From Chloroflexota bacterium (GTDB lineage: Bacteria; Chloroflexota; Limnocylindria; Limnocylindrales; CSP1-4), in the NCBI GenBank assembly GCA_016875645.1, contig VGPE01000189.1:1-5779 (forward strand): a stretch of 5,779 bases of DNA, in the 5' to 3' direction. Made by a program: the position numbers and the translations under genes. Position 1 is the first letter of the stretch. The number at the start of each line of letters is the position of its first letter. Positions 1-5,707 of this stretch are shown piece by piece. Under the pieces are notes generated by a model. The model saw only the letters and a program-made list of their open reading frames with translations. It was not told where the DNA came from and searched no databases.

Positions 1-10
1 TGCGGAATGC

Positions 11-60
11 GGCGGACGGTGGCGGACGGCTGCGGCCGGCGGCGGACGGCTGCGGCCGCG
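11..60. repeat. Short GC-rich tandem repeat, period 20
   Basis: Positions 21-40 and 41-60 match at 18 of 20 bases; both begin with GGCGGACGGCTGCGGCCG. Positions 11-20 (GGCGGACGGT) form a partial extra copy of the first half. The unit consists of TGCGG/GGCGG words, so it may be simple low-complexity drift in GC-rich DNA or the 3' end of an upstream coding region. No function is evident. The window begins inside or close to the array, so its full length is unknown. Confidence 0.5.
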
Positions 61-74
61 GCTGCCTCGCGGCG

Positions 75-80
75 TACCAT
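75..80 (+). promoter_or_regulatory. Weak -10-like box before the ligase-like gene
   Basis: TACCAT followed by CGGT lies 8 nt before the ATG at 89. It resembles the TACAATCGG boxes at 923 and 1337, with one mismatch in the hexamer. If real, transcription would start at or next to the ATG, giving a leaderless or near-leaderless mRNA. No Shine-Dalgarno sequence is visible between the box and the ATG, which agrees with this. No convincing -35 is seen in the repeat upstream. The call rests mainly on similarity to the other two boxes. Confidence 0.35.
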
Positions 81-88
81 CGGTCGAG

Positions 89-883
89 ATGGCTGACCAG
101 CTCTCGCTGCGTCTCGCGCCGGAGCTTCCGGGCCTCCCGCTGGACCTGCGGCCCATGCTCCCGCGGCCGGCGGCGGGCCCGTTCGACTCGCCCGAGCACC
201 TCTTCGAGCCGAACTGGGGCGGCCGGCGTGTGCTTGCGTTCCTCGTGCCCGGGGCCGATCGCAGCCGGCGGCTTCGCCTCGTTGATGTCGACGGCCGCGA
301 CTTGGCGACACTCCTGCCCGAGCTGGCACGCCTGCCCGACCGCATCGCCGGAGCCTCGGCGGTGCTGGACGGTGAACTCGTCGTGGTGAACCGGCATGGC
401 CGCGCTGATCACGCCGCCCTTGCGGCGCGACTCGCCGGCCCGGGCCTGACGATCGGCCGGCCGGTGGCGTTCCTCGTCTTCGATGTGCTCCATCTCGATG
501 GCCGCTCGCTGCTCGCCGTGCCGCTGGAGCGCCGCCGGCAATTGCTCAGCGACCTGCTGCTGCCAGGGGAAGAAGTCGTCGCGGTCCCCGCGATCGTGGC
601 CGAGGGTCGCGCGCTCCACGATGCGGTCGTCGCGCAGGGGATCGCCGGCGTGATGGCCCGCGTTCGGCGGAGCCCGTACCTGCCCGGTGTCCGCAGCGGC
701 CTCTGGCTGTTCGTGGAGCGGGCGGCGGTGAATGCCGCGGCCGGCGCCGAGCCCGGTGGCGACGAGCCCGTTGCCGAGGAGCCCGACGCTGACGGGCCGG
801 AAGCCGGCGCCCCTGACGATGTGGACCGGCGGCGCACGGTCCTGGCCCTGATCCGGCGGCTGCCGTTCGACGACTTGGAGTAA
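89..883 (+). CDS. ATP-dependent DNA ligase adenylation-domain homologue, probably catalytically inactive
   Basis: This 264-residue protein resembles the adenylation (nucleotidyltransferase) domain of LigD/LigC-type ATP-dependent DNA ligases. Recognisable elements are RPML near residues 21-24, a motif I remnant FEPNWGGRR at 39-47, motif III LDGELVV at 93-99, motif IIIa FLVFDVLHLDG at 128-138, a motif IV remnant GIAGVMAR at 184-191 followed by SPYLPG, and a motif V remnant WLFVE at 206-210. Active family members read FEPKWDG in motif I, GxEGxxxK in motif IV and WxKxK in motif V. Here the adenylated lysine is Asn42, the next Asp is Gly44, the motif IV Glu is Ala186, the motif IV Lys is Arg191, and the motif V lysines are Phe208 and Glu210. 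The protein contains no lysine at all, so it cannot form a lysyl-AMP intermediate. There is no C-terminal OB-fold; instead an acidic Ala/Pro/Glu/Asp tail (about 218-246) leads to a short Arg-rich end. The frame is intact, which argues for a retained protein of changed function rather than a fresh pseudogene. The ATG at 89 is chosen because it places the usual N-terminal RPML segment inside the protein. Confidence 0.8.
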   Translation: MADQLSLRLAPELPGLPLDLRPMLPRPAAGPFDSPEHLFEPNWGGRRVLAFLVPGADRSRRLRLVDVDGRDLATLLPELARLPDRIAGASAVLDGELVVVNRHGRADHAALAARLAGPGLTIGRPVAFLVFDVLHLDGRSLLAVPLERRRQLLSDLLLPGEEVVAVPAIVAEGRALHDAVVAQGIAGVMARVRRSPYLPGVRSGLWLFVERAAVNAAAGAEPGGDEPVAEEPDADGPEAGAPDDVDRRRTVLALIRRLPFDDLE

Positions 884-888
884 CGAAA

Positions 889-916
889 CGGGCCGCTTCC
901 GTGCGATTCCGGCCCG
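889..916 (+). terminator. Possible hairpin after the ligase-like gene
   Basis: CGGGCCG at 889-895 pairs perfectly with CGGCCCG at 910-916 across a 14-nt loop, starting 5 nt after the TAA stop. There is no T-run, only CGTTCCT downstream, so it is not a canonical intrinsic terminator. It also lies directly upstream of the -10 box at 923 and could instead be a chance inverted repeat or an operator-like element within the promoter of the next gene. Confidence 0.3.
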
Positions 917-922
917 CGTTCC

Positions 923-928
923 TACAAT
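923..928 (+). promoter_or_regulatory. TACAAT -10 box, leaderless promoter of the DUF971 gene
   Basis: TACAAT is followed by a 7-nt spacer (CGGTGGC) and then the GTG at 936. This spacing puts the expected transcription start at the first base of the start codon, so the mRNA would be leaderless. No purine-rich Shine-Dalgarno sequence is possible in so short a spacer. A clear -35 hexamer is not visible. Confidence 0.6.
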
Positions 929-935
929 CGGTGGC

Positions 936-1325
936 GTGCACGATTCGTTCGCGGCCGGGACCCCGGCCCAGCAGCCCGCCAACATCCACGCCGACCGCGG
1001 CGCCGGGACCTTCGACATCGAGTGGCGCGATGGCCATCGCACGTCGTATGACAGCACGACGCTGCGATGGCTGTGTCCGTGCGCCTACTGTCGCGGCGAG
1101 GCGGGCATGCCCGGGTACCTGGACTCCGCCCCGCAGCTGAGCAGCGAGCAGACGCGCCTCGTTGACGTGCACCTCGTGGGCCAGTACGCCCTTGCGCCTA
1201 CCTGGGGCGACGGCCATCACACCGGCTACTACACGTTCCGTCTCCTGCGCGATCGCTGCCCGTGCGCCGATTGCGCCGCACGCCGGGCGTCGGGCGGCGG
1301 GGGCCATGGCCATCCGGGCGCCTGA
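936..1325 (+). CDS. DUF971 / GBBH-like N-terminal domain protein, putative zinc-binding
   Basis: This 129-residue protein carries one DUF971 domain (about 15-113), the module also found at the N terminus of gamma-butyrobetaine hydroxylase. Typical elements are FDIEWRDG (26-33), LRWLCPCAYC (43-52), VDVHLVGQYAL (76-86), WGDGHHTGYYTF (90-101) and a closing LLRDRCPCADC (103-113). In the human hydroxylase this domain binds structural zinc through a CxCxxC cluster and a later His. Here the equivalents are Cys47, Cys49 and Cys52 with His94 or His95. A second CPCADC (Cys108, 110, 113) is followed by a Gly/His tail with His124 and His126. There is no dioxygenase domain, so this is a stand-alone protein of unknown role; stand-alone members have been linked loosely to iron-sulfur metabolism. 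GTG at 936 is the only suitable start, because the next in-frame Met (58) lies inside the domain. The gene begins 52 bp after the ligase-like gene. Confidence 0.85.
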   Translation: MHDSFAAGTPAQQPANIHADRGAGTFDIEWRDGHRTSYDSTTLRWLCPCAYCRGEAGMPGYLDSAPQLSSEQTRLVDVHLVGQYALAPTWGDGHHTGYYTFRLLRDRCPCADCAARRASGGGGHGHPGA

Positions 1326-1333
1326 ATTCCCGT

Positions 1334-1342
1334 TGCTACAAT
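1334..1342 (+). promoter_or_regulatory. Extended -10 promoter of the ppk1 operon
   Basis: TGCTACAAT fits the extended -10 pattern TGn-TAnAAT and is followed by CGG as at 923. It lies 9 nt after the stop codon of the DUF971 gene. The expected transcription start is near 1349-1350, giving a leader of about 50 nt before the ppk1 ATG at 1400. That leader contains a small hairpin (GCCGG at 1357-1361 with CCGGC at 1368-1372) and the 8-bp palindrome ACGATCGT (1373-1380). No PhoB-like box is recognised. Confidence 0.55.
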
Positions 1343-1390
1343 CGGCCGCCCGATCCGCCGGTCCGTTCCGGCACGATCGTCAAGGCTGAC

Positions 1391-1397
1391 GAGAGGG
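1391..1397 (+). promoter_or_regulatory. Shine-Dalgarno-like site of ppk1
   Basis: GAGAGGG lies 2 nt before the ATG at 1400. The spacing is shorter than ideal, but it is the only purine-rich site near a plausible start. It supports starting ppk1 at 1400 rather than at the upstream ATG at 1262, which lies inside the DUF971 gene and upstream of the promoter box. Confidence 0.45.
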
Positions 1398-1399
1398 CG

Positions 1400-3595
1400 A
1401 TGGCCGCCGTTCGTCCCAGTGTCTCGGCACGTGGCAGGATCCGGCCCCTGGGGGGCCGTCCCGGTACGACTTCGCGCGCGTCGCGACGAGGGCCGGCCGA
1501 ACGGCCGTACATCAACCGCGAGCTGTCCTGGCTGGAGTTCAACGCGCGCGTCCTGCACGAGGCGGCCGACGAGCGCAACCCCCTGCTGGAGCGCGCGCGC
1601 TTCCTCGCGATCTTCGCGAGCAACCTCGACGAGTTCTTCCAGGTGCGGGTTGCCGGCCTCAAGCAGCAGGCCGCGTCCGGTGCGACACCCTCACCCGACG
1701 GCCTCACGCCCGATGAGCAGCTGGGCCTCATCCGCGAGCGCGTCCAACAGCTGATCGCGGAGCACAGCGCGATCTTCGAGCGGTTGCGGCGCGAGCTCGC
1801 CGCGGCGGACGTCCGGCTGGTGAACTACGGCGACGTGCCCGAACACCACCCCGTCCTGCGCGAGCAATTCCTCGACGAGATCTTCTCGGTCCTCACGCCG
1901 CTGGCGGTGGACCCCGGCCACCCCTTTCCATACATCAGCACCCTGAGCCTGTCGCTGGCGGTGGGCCTGCGCGACCAGGACACCGGCGAGCGTCGCTTCG
2001 CGCGGGTCAAGGTGCCGCCGGTCCTTCCCCGCTTCGTCGAAGTGGAGCCGTCCCTCTACGTGCCGATCGAGCAGGTGATCGCGGCGAACCTGGACCTGCT
2101 GTTCCACGGCATGGAGATCCTGGAGACGCAGCTGTTCCGGGTGACCCGCAACGCGGACCTGGCCATCGAGGAGGACGAGGCCGACGACCTCCTGCTGGCG
2201 ATCGAGGAGGAGCTGCGCCGGCGGCGATTCGGGGCGGCCGTCCGGATCGAGATCGAACGGAGCATGCCCGGGAGCACCCGCGACGTCCTGCTGCGCGGGA
2301 TCGGCATGAACCCCGAAGACTGTTTCGAGGTTGAAGGCCTGCTCGATCTGCGCTCGCTTGACGAGATTGCCGCGATTGACCGGCCGGATCTGAAGCCTGC
2401 GCCGCGGAACCCGGTGACCCCGCCCCGGCTCGTCCCGCCCGACGAGGACGAGCCCGCCGATGTGTTCGCGGCCGTGCGCGGCGGCGACATCCTGGTGCAC
2501 CACCCCTACGAGAGCTTCGCGGCGTCGGTCGAGCGGTTCGTCGCGCAGGCCGCCGACGATCCCGAGGTCCTCACGATCAAGATGACGCTGTATCGCACCA
2601 GCGGCGACTCGCCGATCGTGCAGAACCTCATCCGCGCGGCCGACCGCGGCAAGCAGGTGGTGGTCCTCGTCGAGATCAAGGCTCGCTTCGACGAAGAGGC
2701 CAACATCGTCTGGGCCCGCAAGCTGGAGCAGGCAGGCGCCCATGTCGTCTACGGGCTGGTCGGCCTCAAGACCCATTCGAAGACGGCGCTCGTCGTCCGG
2801 CGCGAGGGTTCAGGGCTGCGCCGGTACGTCCACATCGGCACCGGCAACTACAACCCTCGGACGGCGCGGGTCTACACCGACCTCGGGCTGCTGACGGCAC
2901 GCCCGGAGATCGGGGCCGATGTGACCGATCTCTTCAACGTTCTGACCGGCCTGTCGCGTCAGCGCTCCTTCCGCCGGCTGCTGGTCGCGCCGCATACGCT
3001 CCGCCCCCGGTTCCTCGAGCTCGTCGAGCGCGAGATCGGGCACGCGGGTGCCGGCCGGCCCGCCCGGATCGTCCTCAAGCTCAACGCGATCGTCGACCCG
3101 CGCTGCATCGAGGCGCTCTATCGCGCGAGCCAGGCGGGCGTCTCGATCGACCTGATCGTGCGGGGCATCTGCTGCCTGCGCCCCGGCCTGCGGGGGATCA
3201 GTGACAACATCCGGGTCCGCTCGATCATCGGCGAGTTCCTCGAGCACTCGCGGATCTGGAATTTCGAGAACGGCGGCACACCGGAGTGGTATATCGGGTC
3301 GGCGGACCTCATGGAGCGCAACCTCGACCGGCGGGTGGAGGCCGTGGTGCCCGTCGAGAACCTGGAGGCGCAGGGGCGGCTCCGGTACATCATTGCCACG
3401 ATGCTGGCCGACGACCGCCGCTCCTGGCAGCTGGGCCCTGACGCCGCCTGGCGGCGCACCGAGGCGATCACCTCGTCCGCCGGCACCGTCGACACCTTCG
3501 AGGTTCTCAAGGAGACCGCCGTCAACGCCATCACCCTGGCCACAGCCCCGCATCGCCCGGGAGCGGGCACCGGGTCCCTGGATCCCCGTGCATAG
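1400..3595 (+). CDS. ppk1: Polyphosphate kinase 1
   Basis: PPK1 reversibly polymerises the gamma-phosphate of ATP into inorganic polyphosphate through a phosphohistidine. From the ATG at 1400 the protein has 731 residues, close to the family norm of about 690-740. After an Arg-rich extension (1-36) comes the N domain with YINRELSWLEFNARVL (37-52) and FASNLDEFFQVRVAGL (72-87), where Asn75 matches the ATP-contacting Asn. The head domain spans about 145-350 and includes DPGHPFPYIS (171-180). The C1 domain has HHPYESF (367-373), LYRTSGDSP (397-405; Arg399), EIKARFDEEANI (425-436; Arg429) and GLKTHSK (455-461). His459 corresponds to the phosphorylated His of E. coli PPK (His435). RYVHIGTGNYNPRTARVYTD follows at 475-494. 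The C2 domain has CCLRPGL (591-597), EHSRIWNFENGG (615-626; His616, equivalent of E. coli His592) and SADLMERNLDRRVE (634-647). All key residues are present, so it should be active. It is probably co-transcribed with the CYTH-CHAD gene 42 bp downstream. Confidence 0.97.
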   Translation: MAAVRPSVSARGRIRPLGGRPGTTSRASRRGPAERPYINRELSWLEFNARVLHEAADERNPLLERARFLAIFASNLDEFFQVRVAGLKQQAASGATPSPDGLTPDEQLGLIRERVQQLIAEHSAIFERLRRELAAADVRLVNYGDVPEHHPVLREQFLDEIFSVLTPLAVDPGHPFPYISTLSLSLAVGLRDQDTGERRFARVKVPPVLPRFVEVEPSLYVPIEQVIAANLDLLFHGMEILETQLFRVTRNADLAIEEDEADDLLLAIEEELRRRRFGAAVRIEIERSMPGSTRDVLLRGIGMNPEDCFEVEGLLDLRSLDEIAAIDRPDLKPAPRNPVTPPRLVPPDEDEPADVFAAVRGGDILVHHPYESFAASVERFVAQAADDPEVLTIKMTLYRTSGDSPIVQNLIRAADRGKQVVVLVEIKARFDEEANIVWARKLEQAGAHVVYGLVGLKTHSKTALVVRREGSGLRRYVHIGTGNYNPRTARVYTDLGLLTARPEIGADVTDLFNVLTGLSRQRSFRRLLVAPHTLRPRFLELVEREIGHAGAGRPARIVLKLNAIVDPRCIEALYRASQAGVSIDLIVRGICCLRPGLRGISDNIRVRSIIGEFLEHSRIWNFENGGTPEWYIGSADLMERNLDRRVEAVVPVENLEAQGRLRYIIATMLADDRRSWQLGPDAAWRRTEAITSSAGTVDTFEVLKETAVNAITLATAPHRPGAGTGSLDPRA

Positions 3596-3637
3596 GGGCC
3601 CTGCTCGCGGCACGACGCCCGCCGCGGGGACCGTCCG

Positions 3638-5653
3638 ATGAGCCTCGAGCGACCGATCGAGGTCGAGCTCAAGTACCGCCTGTCCGACCTGGCGCGCGGC
3701 GAGCGTCTCCTGGCGGCCGACGCCCTGGGCCCCTTCCGCGCGACGGGGGCAGCTCCGTCGCTCCAATTCGAGGACCAGTACGTCGACACACGCGACGGGG
3801 CGCTCGCGCGGGCCGGGTTCGCGGCGCGCCTGCGGACGACACGCTCCACGCTGATCGTGAGCCTCAAATCCCTCGGAAAGGGCACGGGCGCGCTGCACCG
3901 CCGGGCGGAGCTGGAAGGTCCTGCGTCGCGCAGCCTCGTCCCCGCGGAGTGGCCACCGTCTCCCGCCCGCTCGCTGGTCCTCGAGCTGTGCGGCGACGCA
4001 CCGCTCGAAGAGCGCCTCACGATCCGCCAGCTCCGGCGCCGCCGCCGGCTCGTGTCAGGGGTGGCGATCGTGGAGCTCAGCCTCGACGAGGTGGACGTCC
4101 TGCTGCGCGCCGAGGTCGTCGAGCGGTTCGCCGAGCTGGAGGCCGAGCTCGTGGCGGGCACCGAGTCCGACCTTGAGCCGCTGCGCGAGCTGCTGGAGCG
4201 AGAGCCCGGCCTGGTGCCATGGTCCACCTCCAAGCTGGTGGCCGCGGTGGAGGCGATCGCGCGGCGAACGGGCCGCCCGGATCCGTGGCTGGCGCCAGCC
4301 GAGACGGGCACCGGCGTGCCCCGCGTCGAGGACGCGGAGTACACGCGCTGGTCGTCGCCCGCCACCCTGGAGCCGATCCCTGCGGCTGCAGAACCGTTCC
4401 CGGCGGCGGACGAACCCGCCTTCCGCGTGGAACCCGAGCCGATTCTGGCGGTTTCGGACGCCGAGCTGGATGCGCTCGGGGTCGGGCACGACGCGGAGCT
4501 CGGCGAACCGGGCGAGGCGGCGGCGGACCGCCAGGCCGACGACGTCGCTGGGCAGCACGGGGTCGAACCGGCTTCGGCCGACGAGCCGGTGCCCGATGAG
4601 GACCTCGAGAGGGCCGCCGATGGGCTGGCGTCCGACGATGAGCTGGCCGCCCCCGCCGCGATCACCGCGCCGGACGCGGGGACGAGCCCCGAGCTTGTTC
4701 CTGCCACGCCGATCGAACCACCGATGCGCAGCCCTGGCATCACGCCGGACGACCCGGTGGCCGAAGCCGGGCGCAAGGTGATCCGGTTCCATTTCCAGCG
4801 CCTGCTTGCCCGGGAGGCCGGGGCACGGTCCGGAAAGGACCCCGAGGACGTCCACGCGATGCGCGTCGCCACCCGGCGGATGCGGGCGGCGTGGCGGGTC
4901 TACGGCGAGGCGTACCGACCTGGTGAGCGCCGCCGCCAGCTGGAGCAACTTCGGACCGTCGCCACGCGCCTGGGCGCCGTCCGGGATCTCGACGTGCTCC
5001 TGATGGGCCTTGAGGCCTACCGCGAGCCGCTGCCGTCCGTCGAACGCGAGGCACTCGAGCCGCTCGCCGCCGACTGGCGCCGCCGCCGCGACATCGCGCG
5101 GGCCCAGTTGACGCGCGAGCTCGATTCTGACGACTACCGCACGTTCGGCGAGAGCCTGCGGTCATTTGTCGACACCCCGGGTGCAGGCGCCGCCCGCGTG
5201 GATCCGACGACGCCGCATCGCGTCCGGGACACCGCAGGGTCACGGATCTGGGCCGCCTACGAACGGGTCCGGGCCTTCGAGCCGATCCTGCGCTGGGCGG
5301 ATGTGCCGACGCTCCACGAGCTGCGGCTCCACGGCAAGTGGCTGCGCTACAGCCTCGAGTTCGTCCGCGAGGCGCTGGGGCCAGAGACGCCGCTGCTCAT
5401 CGGGCGTGTCGTGGCGCTCCAGGACCACCTCGGCCTCATGAACGACGCCGACGTCGCGGTCACCGCGTCACGCGCCTTCCTCGTCCAGCGGGCAGCCCGC
5501 CTGGCCGAGGAGGAATCCGCAGCGATCGGACGCTACCTCATGTCGCGCGAGCGCGAGATGAGCCGGCTGCGGGCCACGGTCGGCACGCCATGGCGCGGAG
5601 TGGCCAGCCCGGCGTTCCGGCGCGCACTGGGACGAGCGCTCGCGACCCTCTAG
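3638..5653 (+). CDS. CYTH-CHAD protein (triphosphate tunnel metalloenzyme plus polyphosphate-binding domain)
   Basis: This 671-residue protein has an N-terminal CYTH domain (about 6-205) and a C-terminal CHAD domain (about 373-665). CYTH signatures are ExExK (Glu8, Glu10, Lys12), QYVDT (47-51), RLR (64-66), Lys77 in IVSLKSL, RAELE (89-93), the Arg cluster at 130-137, VELSLDEVDV (145-154), ELEAEL (166-171) and SK at 198-199. All metal- and phosphate-binding positions look intact, so activity on tripolyphosphate or a similar substrate is plausible. CHAD signatures are DVHAMRVATRRMRA (404-417), RLGAVRDLDVLL (444-455), LHELRLHGKWLRYSLEF (559-575) and LQDHLGLMNDADVA (594-607). CHAD domains bind polyphosphate through such conserved His/Arg/Lys residues. 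Between the domains lies an unusually long acidic, Ala/Pro-rich and probably disordered linker (about 213-372). The domain order is that of E. coli YgiF. The start lies 42 bp after ppk1, with GGGGA at 3626-3630 as a weak ribosome-binding site. The ppk1 neighbour points to polyphosphate turnover or polyphosphate-granule association. Confidence 0.93.
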   Translation: MSLERPIEVELKYRLSDLARGERLLAADALGPFRATGAAPSLQFEDQYVDTRDGALARAGFAARLRTTRSTLIVSLKSLGKGTGALHRRAELEGPASRSLVPAEWPPSPARSLVLELCGDAPLEERLTIRQLRRRRRLVSGVAIVELSLDEVDVLLRAEVVERFAELEAELVAGTESDLEPLRELLEREPGLVPWSTSKLVAAVEAIARRTGRPDPWLAPAETGTGVPRVEDAEYTRWSSPATLEPIPAAAEPFPAADEPAFRVEPEPILAVSDAELDALGVGHDAELGEPGEAAADRQADDVAGQHGVEPASADEPVPDEDLERAADGLASDDELAAPAAITAPDAGTSPELVPATPIEPPMRSPGITPDDPVAEAGRKVIRFHFQRLLAREAGARSGKDPEDVHAMRVATRRMRAAWRVYGEAYRPGERRRQLEQLRTVATRLGAVRDLDVLLMGLEAYREPLPSVEREALEPLAADWRRRRDIARAQLTRELDSDDYRTFGESLRSFVDTPGAGAARVDPTTPHRVRDTAGSRIWAAYERVRAFEPILRWADVPTLHELRLHGKWLRYSLEFVREALGPETPLLIGRVVALQDHLGLMNDADVAVTASRAFLVQRAARLAEEESAAIGRYLMSREREMSRLRATVGTPWRGVASPAFRRALGRALATL

Positions 5654-5680
5654 GAGCGTGGTCGGTATCGGCCAGCGGGG

Positions 5681-5696
5681 CCACCCGGGCGGGTGG
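5681..5696 (+). terminator. GC-rich hairpin after the CYTH-CHAD gene
   Basis: CCACCC (5681-5686) and GGGTGG (5691-5696) form a perfect 6-bp stem with a GGGC loop, 27 nt after the TAG stop. There is no T-run behind it, so a factor-independent terminator is uncertain. As it lies just before a transposase-like coding segment, it could instead be a sub-terminal structure of the mobile element. Confidence 0.35.
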
Positions 5697-5707
5697 GAGA
5701 ATCTGGT

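Noticed and set aside
1..96. Possible 3' end of an upstream gene in frame 1, ending at TGA 94-96
   Set aside because: The frame is open from the window edge, but its translation is Arg/Ala/Gly repeat sequence without any recognisable motif, and too little is visible to support a gene.
546..1313. Minus-strand open frame of 255 codons opposite the ligase-like and DUF971 genes
   Set aside because: It spans two sense genes and the promoter between them and has an Arg/Pro/Ala low-complexity translation without motifs.
1262..1399. Upstream extension of ppk1 to the ATG at 1262
   Set aside because: It overlaps the DUF971 gene, includes the -10 box at 1337, and adds 46 residues with no PPK similarity; the ATG at 1400 has a Shine-Dalgarno-like site and gives a normal length.
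1691..2776. Minus-strand open frame of 361 codons opposite ppk1
   Set aside because: Composition mirrors the ppk1 codons and no domain is recognisable; the sense strand encodes conserved PPK1 motifs throughout.
3596..3637. Weak inverted repeat (CGCGG 3606-3610 with CCGCG 3622-3626) between ppk1 and CYTH-CHAD
   Set aside because: A 5-bp stem with an 11-nt loop is expected by chance in this composition, and there is no T-run or promoter box.
3118..4872. Long minus-strand open frame (584 codons) opposite ppk1 and the CYTH-CHAD gene
   Set aside because: It is a Ser/Arg/Ala-rich, motif-free translation antisense to two well-supported genes, as expected in GC-rich DNA where antisense frames lack stops.
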